From positions 558,001 to 622,000 of the forward strand of contig NZ_JAGQAZ010000002.1 of the NCBI RefSeq assembly GCF_024345375.1: a stretch of 64,000 nt of DNA, written 5' to 3'. Positions 1-8,557 of the stretch are shown in pieces (the stretch's first letter is position 1; each line of letters opens with the position of its first letter). The notes under the pieces were generated by a model. That model worked only from the letters and a program-made list of their open reading frames with translations, had not been told where the DNA came from and did not search any database. Made by a program: the position numbers and the translations under genes. This DNA is from Cyanobium sp. WAJ14-Wanaka (GTDB lineage Bacteria > Cyanobacteriota > Cyanobacteriia > PCC-6307 > Cyanobiaceae).

Positions 1-1
1 G

Positions 2-1438
2 GCCTTTCGCAATGTCACCCAGGAGCTTGATGGGGTATGTCTCCAGCCAGTTCGCGGGATTATCCCGCCGGAACTTAATGGGACCCTCTATCGCAATGGT
101 CCGGGCCGTTTGGAGAGGGCAGGCCTATCTGTCCACCATCCCTTTGATGGCGATGGAATGATCACGGCCTTTCGCTTTGCGGAGGGATCTGTCGAGCTAG
201 CTAATCGTTTTGTGCGCACTGAGGGATGGCTAGAGGAAGAGAAGGCCGGGAAATATCTATATCGTGGGGTGTTTGGCAGCCAGAAGCCTGGAGGAGCGCT
301 CGCTAACGCTTTTGATCTACGTCTTAAAAATATCGCCAACACCCATGTGGTGCGCCTCGGTGATGATCTTTTGGCGCTCTGGGAGGCAAGTTCCCCCCAT
401 GCCCTTGACCCCGTCAGCCTTGAAACCAGGGGCCTCACTCTCCTAGATGGCGTGCTTAAGCCAGGTGAGGCTTTTAGTGCCCATCCCCGTTTTGATCCGG
501 GCCACCATGGTGAGCCGAGGATGGTCACTTTTGGTGTGAAGAGTGGCCCCCGCAGCAGCGTGCGGCTGATGGAATTTGCCACCGAGGGTCCGAAGGCAGG
601 CCAGCTGGTGGCTGATCGCAGCGACAGCTTTGGGGGGTTTGCCTTCTTGCACGACTTTGCTATCACCCCAAATTGGGCAGTGTTTTTGCAAAACGCGATC
701 GACTTCAACCCCCTGCCATTTGTATTCGGACAGAAGGGGGCAGCCCAGTGTTTGCGCTCTAGGCCAGGCGGCCGTGGCCAATTTTGGCTTATTCCCAGGG
801 ACTGTGGCTCCTATGCGGGCCAAGCCCCCAGGTTGATTGATGCCCCCGATGGCTTTGTCTTCCACCATCTCAATGCCTATGAAGAGGGAGACGAGGTGGT
901 GGTAGAGAGCATTTTCTATAACGACTTCCCCTCAATTGGACCCGACGACGATTTTCGCTCGATCGACTTTGATTCTTTGCCCGCTGGCTTGCTTGAGCGT
1001 TGTCGAATCAATCTCACTACTGGTACGGCAAGTAGTGAACGCTTGAGTGAGCGTTGCTGTGAATTTGCGATGGTGAATCCGAGGTTCCAGGGTTTGCCCG
1101 CCCGCTATGGCTGGATGGCTGTTGCAGAGCGCGAAACCGGCAATGACCCTTTGCAGGTTATCAAGAAACTCGATTTGCAAACAGGTGAGGGCAGCACTTG
1201 GAGTGCGGCACCCCGGGGCTTTGTCACTGAACCGATCATGGTGCCACGATCAATTAAGGAAGGTGAGCGAATGCCTGCCGAGGACGATGGCTGGCTGTTG
1301 TGCTTGATCTGGAATGGGGCCCGAGATGCTAACGATTTAGTGATCCTTGACGCCGCAGATCTAAGTGAAACGGCTGTGATTGAGCTACCCCTTGCCATGC
1401 CCTATGGGCTACATGGCAGTTGGCATCAAGGCTCTTAG
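2..1438 (+). CDS. carotenoid oxygenase (apocarotenoid cleavage dioxygenase family), 5'-truncated by window edge
   Basis: Non-heme iron enzyme that cleaves carotenoids or apocarotenoids to aldehydes. The frame is open from base 2, and the first residues (GTLYRNGPG stretch near codon 33) match the conserved family N-terminus, so the true start lies before the window. Iron-ligand histidine contexts are visible: AHPRFDP, FLHDFAIT, VFHHLNAYEEGD and the C-terminal LHGSWH. The C-terminus is complete, and its last 30 bases overlap the convergent XTP pyrophosphatase gene. Substrate and cleavage position cannot be read from the sequence; the cyanobacterial 15,15' apocarotenoid oxygenase type is likely but inferred. 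Confidence 0.9.
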   Translation, partial: AFRNVTQELDGVCLQPVRGIIPPELNGTLYRNGPGRLERAGLSVHHPFDGDGMITAFRFAEGSVELANRFVRTEGWLEEEKAGKYLYRGVFGSQKPGGALANAFDLRLKNIANTHVVRLGDDLLALWEASSPHALDPVSLETRGLTLLDGVLKPGEAFSAHPRFDPGHHGEPRMVTFGVKSGPRSSVRLMEFATEGPKAGQLVADRSDSFGGFAFLHDFAITPNWAVFLQNAIDFNPLPFVFGQKGAAQCLRSRPGGRGQFWLIPRDCGSYAGQAPRLIDAPDGFVFHHLNAYEEGDEVVVESIFYNDFPSIGPDDDFRSIDFDSLPAGLLERCRINLTTGTASSERLSERCCEFAMVNPRFQGLPARYGWMAVAERETGNDPLQVIKKLDLQTGEGSTWSAAPRGFVTEPIMVPRSIKEGERMPAEDDGWLLCLIWNGARDANDLVILDAADLSETAVIELPLAMPYGLHGSWHQGS

Positions 1439-2041
1439 TTTAGGAAGTAGCAGTGAGAAAGCCCGCCCGCGGTGGCCGATATTGCTTTTAACTGCCTTGT
1501 CCATTTCGGCGAAGGTTTGAGTTGCTTCTGATACGTAGAAAATTGGGTCATAGCCAAAGCCACCCTCTCCCCTGGGTGATTTTAAAATCTCGCCGGGGCA
1601 GCGCCCTTCCACTTCAATGAGCACATTCCCTGAGGGGTCGGAGATGGCCAGGGCCGCCACAAACTCAGCCCTTCGGTTTTCTGAGTCTGTGGTGATTTGC
1701 ACCTGCTGCAGCTCGCCGAGTAGTCGTTGAATGCGGGCCCTATCGCTATCGGCATAGCGAGATGAGTGGACCCCGGGTGCGCCGCCGAGGGCGTCTACGC
1801 AGAGGCCCGAGTCGTCAGCTAGGGCCCAATGGCCACTCGCCTTGGCAACAGCGATTGCCTTGATTCGGGCATTTTCGGCAAAGGTTTGGCCCGTTTCTTC
1901 CACATCCAGGCCTTCAGGCTGGGGAATGATTTTCAGGCCATAGCCTTCGAGCAGGTGGCTGAATTCGCGGACCTTGCCTGCATTGCCGCTGGCGATAACC
2001 AATAGGTCAGGCAGTGAAAACTTTGTTTGGGAAGCCATCAT
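1409..2041 (-). CDS. rdgB: XTP/dITP pyrophosphatase (RdgB/HAM1 family)
   Basis: Hydrolyses non-canonical purine nucleoside triphosphates (dITP, XTP) to monophosphates and so keeps deaminated bases out of DNA and RNA. The 210-aa product has the family's SGNAGKVREF motif near the N-terminus, then LADDSGLCVDALGGAPGV, FGYDPIF and IGHRGRA near the C-terminus, all substrate or metal-binding blocks. Length is normal. Two adjacent ATG codons open the frame; either could start it. It lies 17 bases downstream of the phosphohexomutase on the same strand, so co-transcription is likely, and its 3' end overlaps the convergent carotenoid oxygenase gene. Confidence 0.93.
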   Translation of the reverse strand: MMASQTKFSLPDLLVIASGNAGKVREFSHLLEGYGLKIIPQPEGLDVEETGQTFAENARIKAIAVAKASGHWALADDSGLCVDALGGAPGVHSSRYADSDRARIQRLLGELQQVQITTDSENRRAEFVAALAISDPSGNVLIEVEGRCPGEILKSPRGEGGFGYDPIFYVSEATQTFAEMDKAVKSNIGHRGRAFSLLLPKLRALMPTAM

Positions 2042-2058
2042 GTTTGGGGTGCTAATTG

Positions 2059-3525
2059 CTATATCGAGTCTGCGTATTGCTTGGCCCAGGCGAGCACTTC
2101 GGCAACCCTTTCTTGGCTTGGGGCTTCGCAGTACAGCCGCAATAGAGGTTCGGTGCCGGAGAAGCGCAGCATCAGCCAGTGGTTGTCTCCAAGCCGCAGT
2201 TTTACGCCATCGGTCCTGATTACTTCCTTCACCGTATGGCCGGCCACCTGGGAAGGCGGGGCTTCCTGCAGCAGAACTTCTAGGCGTTTGCGGGTGGCCA
2301 TGTCGGCCAGTCGCAGGTCCAGGCGGTCGTAGGCGGCGGCTCCGCCGCAGCGCGACTGCAGATCATCTAGGCGCACACCAAGGGGCTGGCCTCCCTCCAC
2401 AAGGGCTTCGATAAGAAGCAGTGCGGCAAATAGGGCGTCGCGCTCCGGCAGGTGCATGCCAAAACCCACCCCACCAGATTCCTCGCCGCCGACTAGCACT
2501 CCCCCTTTCAGCATTTCACTGGCGATGTACTTGAAGCCCACGGGCATCTCCAGCACCTGGCGACCCAGATCTTCGGCTACCAGTTGCATTAGGTCTGAGC
2601 CGCTGACGGTTTTGATCACCAATCCCTCCAGTTTTCTGGCCCCGGCAAGGTGGTCGATGAATAGGGGCATCAGTAGCTGGGTGCTGCAGAAGCGGCCCCG
2701 CTCATCGACCGCCGCGATACGGTCGCCATCGCCGTCAAACACGATTCCGACCGCTGGACGCCCTGCCGCACCGGAGGCCTGCACCGCCTTGATCAGTTGC
2801 TCGAGATAGGGCGCCAGGGGTTCGGGTGGGTTGCCGCCAAATAGGGGATCCCGTTGGCCACGAATTTCAACCAGGTGACCGCTGCTACTCGCCGACTCCA
2901 GCAGTTTTTCCAATCCACCGGCGGCTGAGCCATGCATTGGATCGACAATTACCTGGAGACCCAGGCGGGCCAGGCCGGCACTGAGGGCTTCCGTGTCCAC
3001 CTTCGCCTTGAGCCCGGCCAGGTAGGTGCCCATCGCATCAAAGCGTTGGGTGGGGCTTGGAATTGGCACGGTGATGCCGCCGGCCGCTAGACGGCGCTCC
3101 ACCCTCTGGGTGAAATCACCCTCCACCGAGCCCCCAAAGGGACCCTTGATTTTTAGGCCCAGCCATTCAGCTGGGTTGTGGCTGGCAGTTATCACCAGGG
3201 CCCCCAGGGCATGGCGCTCCACCACCGCCCAGCTGCAGGCGGGAGTTGGTACGGAGGTGTCGCAGAGCAGGGGCACCAGTCCGCAGCCATGTACTGCGGC
3301 GCAAATTGCCTCCGCCAACTCGGGGGCCAAGAAGCGGCGGTCGTAGCCAATCACCACCTCCTTGCTGCTAAGCCCCTCCGGTGCCGAATGGGCCAGTTCA
3401 CGGGCGGCGGCGGCAGCCACCGGCAACATGCGCTCCACCGTGATGTCAACCCCGAGGATGCCCCGCCAGCCATCGGTGCCAAAGGCAATCGGGCTGGCCT
3501 CCAAGGGCAGGGGGGCTGAGGCCAT
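2059..3525 (-). CDS. phosphoglucomutase/phosphomannomutase family protein
   Basis: Alpha-D-phosphohexomutase that interconverts hexose 1- and 6-phosphates through a phosphoserine intermediate. All four family blocks are visible in the 488-aa product: the N-terminal FGTDGWRG, the catalytic TASHNP (Ser near residue 115), the metal loop FDGDGDR, the sugar-binding GGEESGG and the phosphate-binding RFSGTEPLLRLY at the C-terminus. A second family member, GlmM, is encoded at 47733-49139, so this copy probably serves glucose or mannose phosphates. Substrate choice cannot be settled by eye. Confidence 0.9.
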   Translation of the reverse strand: MASAPLPLEASPIAFGTDGWRGILGVDITVERMLPVAAAAARELAHSAPEGLSSKEVVIGYDRRFLAPELAEAICAAVHGCGLVPLLCDTSVPTPACSWAVVERHALGALVITASHNPAEWLGLKIKGPFGGSVEGDFTQRVERRLAAGGITVPIPSPTQRFDAMGTYLAGLKAKVDTEALSAGLARLGLQVIVDPMHGSAAGGLEKLLESASSSGHLVEIRGQRDPLFGGNPPEPLAPYLEQLIKAVQASGAAGRPAVGIVFDGDGDRIAAVDERGRFCSTQLLMPLFIDHLAGARKLEGLVIKTVSGSDLMQLVAEDLGRQVLEMPVGFKYIASEMLKGGVLVGGEESGGVGFGMHLPERDALFAALLLIEALVEGGQPLGVRLDDLQSRCGGAAAYDRLDLRLADMATRKRLEVLLQEAPPSQVAGHTVKEVIRTDGVKLRLGDNHWLMLRFSGTEPLLRLYCEAPSQERVAEVLAWAKQYADSI

Positions 3526-3621
3526 TGCAAACCAAACTCAATGCGCCCAATTCTGCTGTTTGCCGGTGCCCCTATCCAGGCGTCCTACCGGCCTAGCCTC
3601 TGCCCATAGCAATCCCCATGT

Positions 3622-5088
3622 GTGACGGCCTCGCCCCTAACTGACCGGCTCCTGCGCAGCTGGGTGCGCTGCCGGCGGCGGGCTTGGTTGGATCAATGGG
3701 GGGAGCCTGCTAGACGCCAGTGGAACGCCCACCGAACCCTGGCCCTAAACGACCAGTTCCGCAGCTTCCAGGCATTGCTGCCCCGAAAGCCTGGCCGGGG
3801 CGATGCCGCCTGCCTGGCCGGGGAGCCTGGGGTGGTGGGCCTAAGACTGAAAGGAGCGGGTCCAGCGGGGTTGGAGCTGGAGGCCCATCCGGCTCTTTTA
3901 GAGCGGGTTTCCGGTGCGAGCCGCTGGGGCGATTACGCCTATTGGCCAGTGTTGGCTCGCCAGGGGCGGAGGGTGACCCGGGAGCACCGGCTGGTTTTAG
4001 CCCTGTGGGGCAGGTTGTTGGCGGTTTATCAGCAGGCGGCCGTGCCCCAGGGCCTCGTGTTGGCTGGAGAAGGTCGGGCCCTGCAGCGCGAGCGCCTTTC
4101 CCTCCATTCCGGCCTGCAGCAACAACTGGATGACAGCCTGGTGAAGTTGGCGGCTGATCTGGCCAGTTCCAGCCCGCCGCCCTTGGTCAGTGATCGCAAA
4201 AAGTGCACCCTTTGCAGTTGGCGGGGCTTCTGTGATCAGGAGGCTGCAGCCACAGGCCATCTCAGCGAGGTTAGTGGCATCGGTGGCAAACGCCGGGAGT
4301 TGCTGCTGGAGGTGGGAATAGGCAGCTTGGGCGCCTTGGCCCAGGCCGATCCGGGTGTGTTGGCTTCCAAATTGGCGGTGCATGGCGAGCAGCACCGCGA
4401 AATCGCTGCTGAATTGGTGGCCCAGGCGCGGGTGCAGCAGGGGGGGCAGCCCCAGCGCCTGCAGGCTGCACCAGCGTTGCCGGAGCTGGCCAGTGCCCGG
4501 GGCTGTCTGCTTTACGACATTGAGTCGGATCCCGATGCCCGCGACGACTTCCTCCATGGCTTTGTGCTTGTGGAGCGAGCTGCCGATGGCTCCTGGCCAG
4601 GGGAATTGGATGGCTGTCGTTACCGGCCCCTGCTTGCCCTCCATGAGCACGGGGAAGGGCGCCTCTGGCTGCGGCTTGAGCGGTTCCTGAACCGCTACCC
4701 GGGCTGGACGGTGCTGCACTTTGGCGAAACCGAAGCAATTGGCCTGACTCGCTTGGCCCAGCGCCAGGGGGCTAGCGAATCCACGGTTCGCGAGCTGCGC
4801 TCCCGGCTTGTGGATGTCCACATGCGCCTAAAACGCAGCTGGCGGCTGCCGGTGGGCAGCTACGGCCTCAAAACGGTTGCCAGCTGGCTGGGTTTTGCCT
4901 GGAGCCAGAAGGGTGTTGATGGCGCCCGTTGCCTGTTGTGGTGGCGCCAGTGGCGTCAGTGGCGCCATGAGCCAGGCCCGCGGGGCCGCGCCAGCCGCTA
5001 CCAGCTTGAACGGATTTTTCGCTACAACCGCGACGACAGCCTCGCCACCTGGGTCGTGGTGCGCTGGCTGCTGGACAAAGACTCCTAG
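3622..5088 (+). CDS. TM0106-family RecB-like/RNase H-like putative nuclease
   Basis: Predicted DNA or RNA nuclease of unknown role. The 488-aa product combines three parts: an N-terminal RecB-like region with Cys17 and a later Cys195-x2-Cys198-x5-Cys204 set that resembles a Cas4/AddB-type Fe-S cluster; a helix-hairpin-helix segment (LSEVSGIGGKRRELLLEVGI, about 214-233); and a C-terminal RNase H-fold 3'-5' exonuclease with YDIESD (about 298-303), DVHMRLK and YNRDD. The acidic and lysine residues expected in a PD-(D/E)xK core appear replaced (AHPALL and VLARQG contexts), while the exonuclease acids remain. A GTG start is used. Its stop overlaps the convergent YgfZ-like gene by 4 bases. Confidence 0.8.
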   Translation: MTASPLTDRLLRSWVRCRRRAWLDQWGEPARRQWNAHRTLALNDQFRSFQALLPRKPGRGDAACLAGEPGVVGLRLKGAGPAGLELEAHPALLERVSGASRWGDYAYWPVLARQGRRVTREHRLVLALWGRLLAVYQQAAVPQGLVLAGEGRALQRERLSLHSGLQQQLDDSLVKLAADLASSSPPPLVSDRKKCTLCSWRGFCDQEAAATGHLSEVSGIGGKRRELLLEVGIGSLGALAQADPGVLASKLAVHGEQHREIAAELVAQARVQQGGQPQRLQAAPALPELASARGCLLYDIESDPDARDDFLHGFVLVERAADGSWPGELDGCRYRPLLALHEHGEGRLWLRLERFLNRYPGWTVLHFGETEAIGLTRLAQRQGASESTVRELRSRLVDVHMRLKRSWRLPVGSYGLKTVASWLGFAWSQKGVDGARCLLWWRQWRQWRHEPGPRGRASRYQLERIFRYNRDDSLATWVVVRWLLDKDS

Positions 5089-6026
5089 CCGTTGCCACCG
5101 GCTCCTATGGGTATTGCTGAGAAGCTGGGTGCTTGGGAGAGGTAGAGAGTTAGTTGGCCGCCAAGTGGTTTTGGGTCAGCTAGTTGGTTGACATCCCTAG
5201 CCATCAGACACTCTTGCCCCAGGGCCTGGCGTCGCACCAGGGCCAGGCCAATCCATTGACCGCTGCCGATGGCCAGGCTGGAGGTGATCAGGCCAGCCTT
5301 GACTTGGTCATTGCTCCAGAGCAGCTGACCCGGGGCAAGCAGCGGCGATGAGCTTGGATTCTCGAGCCGGCAGTGCCAGCGCCGTAGCTGCTGTTTTACG
5401 CCGTCGTAGGTGGCCAATTTGGCCAGGGTTTCCTGCCCCAAATAACAGCCTTTGCCAAGACTCACCCGATCTGCCAGGCCCAGTTCAAAGGGGTTGGTGT
5501 GGTCGTTGATTTCAGCTGGTTCGGTCGGCAAGCCCTGCTGAATCCGCCAGCGCTCCTGATCCATTGGGCCCAAACAGGTAAGAGCGGCTATCTCCTTGGC
5601 CAGTGCTGCGCCCTCGCGCTGGAGGAAGGGCTCCAGGCCCGAACCGATTGGGGTGATCCAGGTGGCCGCCTCTAGGGGGCCCAGCTTGACCCGATCTGCA
5701 GGGAACAGCACCCGATCCAGGCACTGGTGCAGGGCCAGGCCGGTGCTTTGGCTTGGGCCGTGGATCATCAACCAGGCCCCCTGGCCAGCCGCCGCTTCCT
5801 GCTCTGCGGGGGCGCCACCAATCCAGACGTCGACTACGGCCCGCATCCGGCCGGTGGGGCTGGTGCAGCAGCTGGGGATCCAACTGCCGGTGGCGACATT
5901 TTCAATGGCGGCGGTTGTTTGGCCATGTAAAAAGCGCAGGCTGCCTGGCCCTTCCAGGTGCAGCAGGCTCACCGGCTGATCGGTGCGGCTGGCTTGCTCG
6001 GGTTGCCAGCTCCAGATGTCACTCAT
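5085..6026 (-). CDS. ygfZ: YgfZ/GcvT-domain folate-binding protein
   Basis: Folate-dependent protein of the YgfZ/IBA57 family, which supports assembly or repair of certain Fe-S enzymes, including tRNA-thiolating ones. The diagnostic motif KGCYLGQE is present near residue 190 of 313, with the essential cysteine, and the N-terminal part resembles the GcvT aminomethyltransferase fold. Length fits the family. Its start overlaps the 3' end of pyrE by 4 bases (ATGA-type coupling), so translation is probably coupled to pyrE. Confidence 0.87.
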   Translation of the reverse strand: MSDIWSWQPEQASRTDQPVSLLHLEGPGSLRFLHGQTTAAIENVATGSWIPSCCTSPTGRMRAVVDVWIGGAPAEQEAAAGQGAWLMIHGPSQSTGLALHQCLDRVLFPADRVKLGPLEAATWITPIGSGLEPFLQREGAALAKEIAALTCLGPMDQERWRIQQGLPTEPAEINDHTNPFELGLADRVSLGKGCYLGQETLAKLATYDGVKQQLRRWHCRLENPSSSPLLAPGQLLWSNDQVKAGLITSSLAIGSGQWIGLALVRRQALGQECLMARDVNQLADPKPLGGQLTLYLSQAPSFSAIPIGAGGNG

Positions 6027-6637
6027 TGGCCAAGGCTTGCGGCTGCAACTTCTTCCAGCAGGAACAGGCTGCGCAATTCAAGGCCGGCAGCGGTCATCGC
6101 TTCGAGGCCCCCCTCTTGACGGTCCACGATCGTCACCACCCGCCTTACCTCGTAGCCGGCCTCCCTCAGTTGGTTCACTGCCTTGAGCGAGGAGCCCCCG
6201 GTGGTGACCACGTCCTCCAGCACGGTGATGCGGCTGCCCGGCTCGGGCAGGGGGCCCTCCAACCAGGCTCCGGTGCCATGGCCCTTGGCTTCCTTGCGCA
6301 CAATCAGGGCATCGAGGCTCCGGCCGGCGAGGGCGGCGCCCATGGCCACGGCGCTGACCAGGGGGTCGGCGCCCAGGGTCAGCCCGGCCACCGCCAAGGC
6401 CTCTGGCTCCACCTGCTCCAGGAACAGGGCACCCAGTAGGGCCAGCCCTTCACCACTGAGGCTCACGGGTTTGCAGTTGACGTAGTGGTCACTGCTGCGC
6501 CCTGAAGCCAGGGTGAACTGACCGTGGCGATAGGCCTTTTGGGCCAGTTGTGCCAGCAATTGGGCACGCATTGCCGCTGGGTTGGTGGGCAGGGTCAGGT
6601 TGGCCACGCTTGAGTTCGCCACGCTTGAGTTCGACAC
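6023..6637 (-). CDS. pyrE: orotate phosphoribosyltransferase
   Basis: Joins orotate to PRPP to make orotidine 5'-monophosphate, the fifth step of de novo pyrimidine synthesis, in the cytosol. The 204-aa product carries the PRPP-binding signature [15 protein letters not shown] and the [12 protein letters not shown] region typical of bacterial PyrE. The N-terminus has a short tandem repeat, SSVAN twice (residues 4-13), encoded by a near-perfect 15-base duplication, so the true start may be a little downstream. It is the first gene of a two-gene unit with ygfZ and is transcribed away from the exported protein at 6709. Confidence 0.95.
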   Translation of the reverse strand: MSNSSVANSSVANLTLPTNPAAMRAQLLAQLAQKAYRHGQFTLASGRSSDHYVNCKPVSLSGEGLALLGALFLEQVEPEALAVAGLTLGADPLVSAVAMGAALAGRSLDALIVRKEAKGHGTGAWLEGPLPEPGSRITVLEDVVTTGGSSLKAVNQLREAGYEVRRVVTIVDRQEGGLEAMTAAGLELRSLFLLEEVAAASLGQ

Positions 6638-6708
6638 GGTCTTGTTGGCAATGGGGGCTGGTGGAAGGTCCCGATCCTGCCTAGTTTGCGACCAGACAGG
6701 TCCGTGGC

Positions 6709-7182
6709 ATGAATTGGTTCCCTAGGCGTGGATTGGGGCTGCTTGGGCTGGCTGCCAGCTTTGGACTCACTGCTGGCTTGGGTTGGGCTGGGCCGGTGCT
6801 TTGCACCACCAGTGGCGAGCTCACCAGCTGCGCTGCAGTGCAAACCACCCCAGCGCTGGTGGAGCAGCGTTTTTACACATATACGTCGCCTTTTGCCAGT
6901 GGTGTTGACCTCAGCCACCAAGTCACCGACCTCCTGGGAATTGCCATGGGTGGGGTCGAAGGAAACCGCTTGATGGGTTTTGGTTTCCCTGATCAGACCA
7001 TCGTCTGGGATGGCACCGCCCTACAAAACACCTATCAGGTTCTGCTTGAGCAGCAGTCCAATCCCCTCCCCTGGCGCACGGTTGATGTGGGCAATGGCTT
7101 TGGCGGCAGCCTCGCGTCTGGTGGCCCATCGCCCAAACCTGTGGTAGACACACCACCGGTTGGGGGTCTAGCAATCTGGTGA
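6709..7182 (+). CDS. hypothetical exported protein, 3' end runs into a tRNA gene
   Basis: I do not recognise the family with certainty. The 157-aa product begins with a basic stretch, then a hydrophobic segment (about residues 8-27) ending in GWAGP, a plausible signal peptide for the periplasm or lumen. The mature part contains two cysteines, [10 protein letters not shown], likely a disulfide. The last seven codons and the stop (TGA at 7180-7182) lie inside the tRNA gene that starts at 7162, so mRNA and tRNA share about 21 bases. It faces away from pyrE across a 71-base gap. Confidence 0.7.
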   Translation: MNWFPRRGLGLLGLAASFGLTAGLGWAGPVLCTTSGELTSCAAVQTTPALVEQRFYTYTSPFASGVDLSHQVTDLLGIAMGGVEGNRLMGFGFPDQTIVWDGTALQNTYQVLLEQQSNPLPWRTVDVGNGFGGSLASGGPSPKPVVDTPPVGGLAIW

Positions 7183-7237
7183 ATGCAGCGAACTCATAAT
7201 TCGCCTTAGCCGAGTTCGATCCTCGGGACCCCCACCA
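7162..7237 (+). tRNA. tRNA with CAT anticodon, probably elongator tRNA-Met (CCA encoded)
   Basis: A complete cloverleaf can be drawn. The acceptor stem GGGGGTC pairs with GACCCCC, discriminator A is followed by genomic CCA, the anticodon stem GCGAA/TTCGC encloses the loop CTCATAA (anticodon CAT), and the T arm is CCGAG-TTCGATC-CTCGG. The G1-C72 pair and the lack of three G-C pairs at the base of the anticodon stem argue against initiator tRNA. An isoleucine tRNA with a lysidine-modified CAT anticodon cannot be excluded. Its 5' end overlaps the preceding coding sequence, and the next gene starts 9 bases after it. Confidence 0.88.
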
Positions 7238-7246
7238 CCCACTTCT

Positions 7247-8497
7247 GTGATCGTTTCCCTGGCTCTGGCGGTGCTGCTGGCCCTTGTGGCCTTTTTTGCG
7301 GCAGGTGAATTTGCCCTGATTCGGCTTCGACCCAGCCGGGTGCGCCAGCTGGTGGAGGCGGGTGCCTCCGGGGCCCAGGCGGTGGCCAAGTTGCAGTTCA
7401 GGCTCCGGCGTCTGCTGGTGGCAACCCAGTTGGGGGCGGCGCTGGCCCTGGTGGCCCTGGGTTGGGCAGGCCGTGGCTTAGCCGACAAATTCGGTGGCAC
7501 TGCCTTGGTTGATGCCGCCGTTTTTCTTGGTCTGGTGCTGTTGGCCACCCTGCTGGGGGGCTTGCTGCCCAAGGCCTGGGTGCTTCACCGACCGGAAGAA
7601 TCGGCCCTGCGGCTGGCACCCCTGCTGGATGCGGTAATCCGCAGCCTGGCCCCATTGCTCTCGCTGATTGAGCGGCTTGCGGCGGTGCTCCTGCGCCTGT
7701 TGGGTTTGCCCCGCAACTGGGATGAGCTGGTGCCGGTGCTATCTGCCGGTGAGCTCGAGACTCTGATTGAAACGGGCAGTGTCACCGGACTTATGCCCGA
7801 TGAGCGCAGCATCCTGGAGGGAGTTTTCTCACTGCGGGACACCCTGGTACGGGAGGTGATGGTGCCCCGTTCCGGCATGGTCACCGTGCCCGTGGATGTC
7901 ACCTTCGCAGCCCTGATGCGCGAGGTGCATGACACCGCCCATGCCCGTTTTCCGGTGATTGGCAATTCCCTTGATGATGTGCGTGGGCTGTTGGATCTGC
8001 GGCGGCTGGCGGATCCGATTGCCCGTGGCCACCTGCAGCCAGATACCCCATTGGCGCCTTTCATAACGCCCCTCGCGGTGGTTCAGGAGAGCACCTCTTT
8101 GGCCCAGTTGTTGCCCCTAATCCGCAGTGGGCAGCCGATGCTCTTGGTGGTGGATGAGCATGGCGGCACCGAGGGTCTGGTCACAGTTGCTGACCTCACA
8201 AGCGAAATTGTCGGCGACGACGACGACCCCCTAGAGGCCGCCGCCGACCTCCAAGAACTTGCCGATGGCCAGTGGTCGGTGGCGGGTGATTTGGAAATCT
8301 TTGAACTCAATCGCCAACTCTGCCTCCAACTTCCAGAGGCCGATGGCCACCACACCCTGGCGGGCTTTTTGCTCGAACGGCTCCAGCACATCCCCTCCCC
8401 TGGAGAGAGTTTGAGCTGGAAGGGACATCAATATCGGGTCTTGATAATGGATGGTCCGCGGATCGAAAGGGTTGCGATTGAGCGGGTGGCCAGTTAA
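7247..8497 (+). CDS. CNNM/CorC-type hemolysin-family membrane protein (DUF21, CBS pair, CorC_HlyC)
   Basis: Predicted integral membrane protein related to bacterial CorB/CNNM magnesium or divalent-cation transporters. The 416-aa product starts with a DUF21 membrane domain (about residues 1-130, three to four hydrophobic spans). It continues with two CBS modules (VMVPRSGMVTVPVD and PMLLVVDEHGGTEGLVT contexts, about 205-325) that bind adenine nucleotides, and ends in a CorC_HlyC domain (TLAGFLLERL). The start is GTG. The gene begins 9 bases after the tRNA with no clear ribosome-binding site between them, so it may be expressed from a tRNA-containing transcript. Transport of magnesium is inferred from the family. 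Confidence 0.88.
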   Translation: MIVSLALAVLLALVAFFAAGEFALIRLRPSRVRQLVEAGASGAQAVAKLQFRLRRLLVATQLGAALALVALGWAGRGLADKFGGTALVDAAVFLGLVLLATLLGGLLPKAWVLHRPEESALRLAPLLDAVIRSLAPLLSLIERLAAVLLRLLGLPRNWDELVPVLSAGELETLIETGSVTGLMPDERSILEGVFSLRDTLVREVMVPRSGMVTVPVDVTFAALMREVHDTAHARFPVIGNSLDDVRGLLDLRRLADPIARGHLQPDTPLAPFITPLAVVQESTSLAQLLPLIRSGQPMLLVVDEHGGTEGLVTVADLTSEIVGDDDDPLEAAADLQELADGQWSVAGDLEIFELNRQLCLQLPEADGHHTLAGFLLERLQHIPSPGESLSWKGHQYRVLIMDGPRIERVAIERVAS

Positions 8498-8557
8498 TGG
8501 GCTTTTGCGCAGGGGCTGCTGATCATCGATAATGGTTTCGACGTAAATGCCCCAGCC

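Noticed and set aside
3997-4821. 274-aa open frame antisense to the TM0106-type nuclease
   Set aside because: It is a G/C-rich shadow of a confident gene, with no recognisable motif and an amino-acid mix rich in Gln, Pro and Ala.
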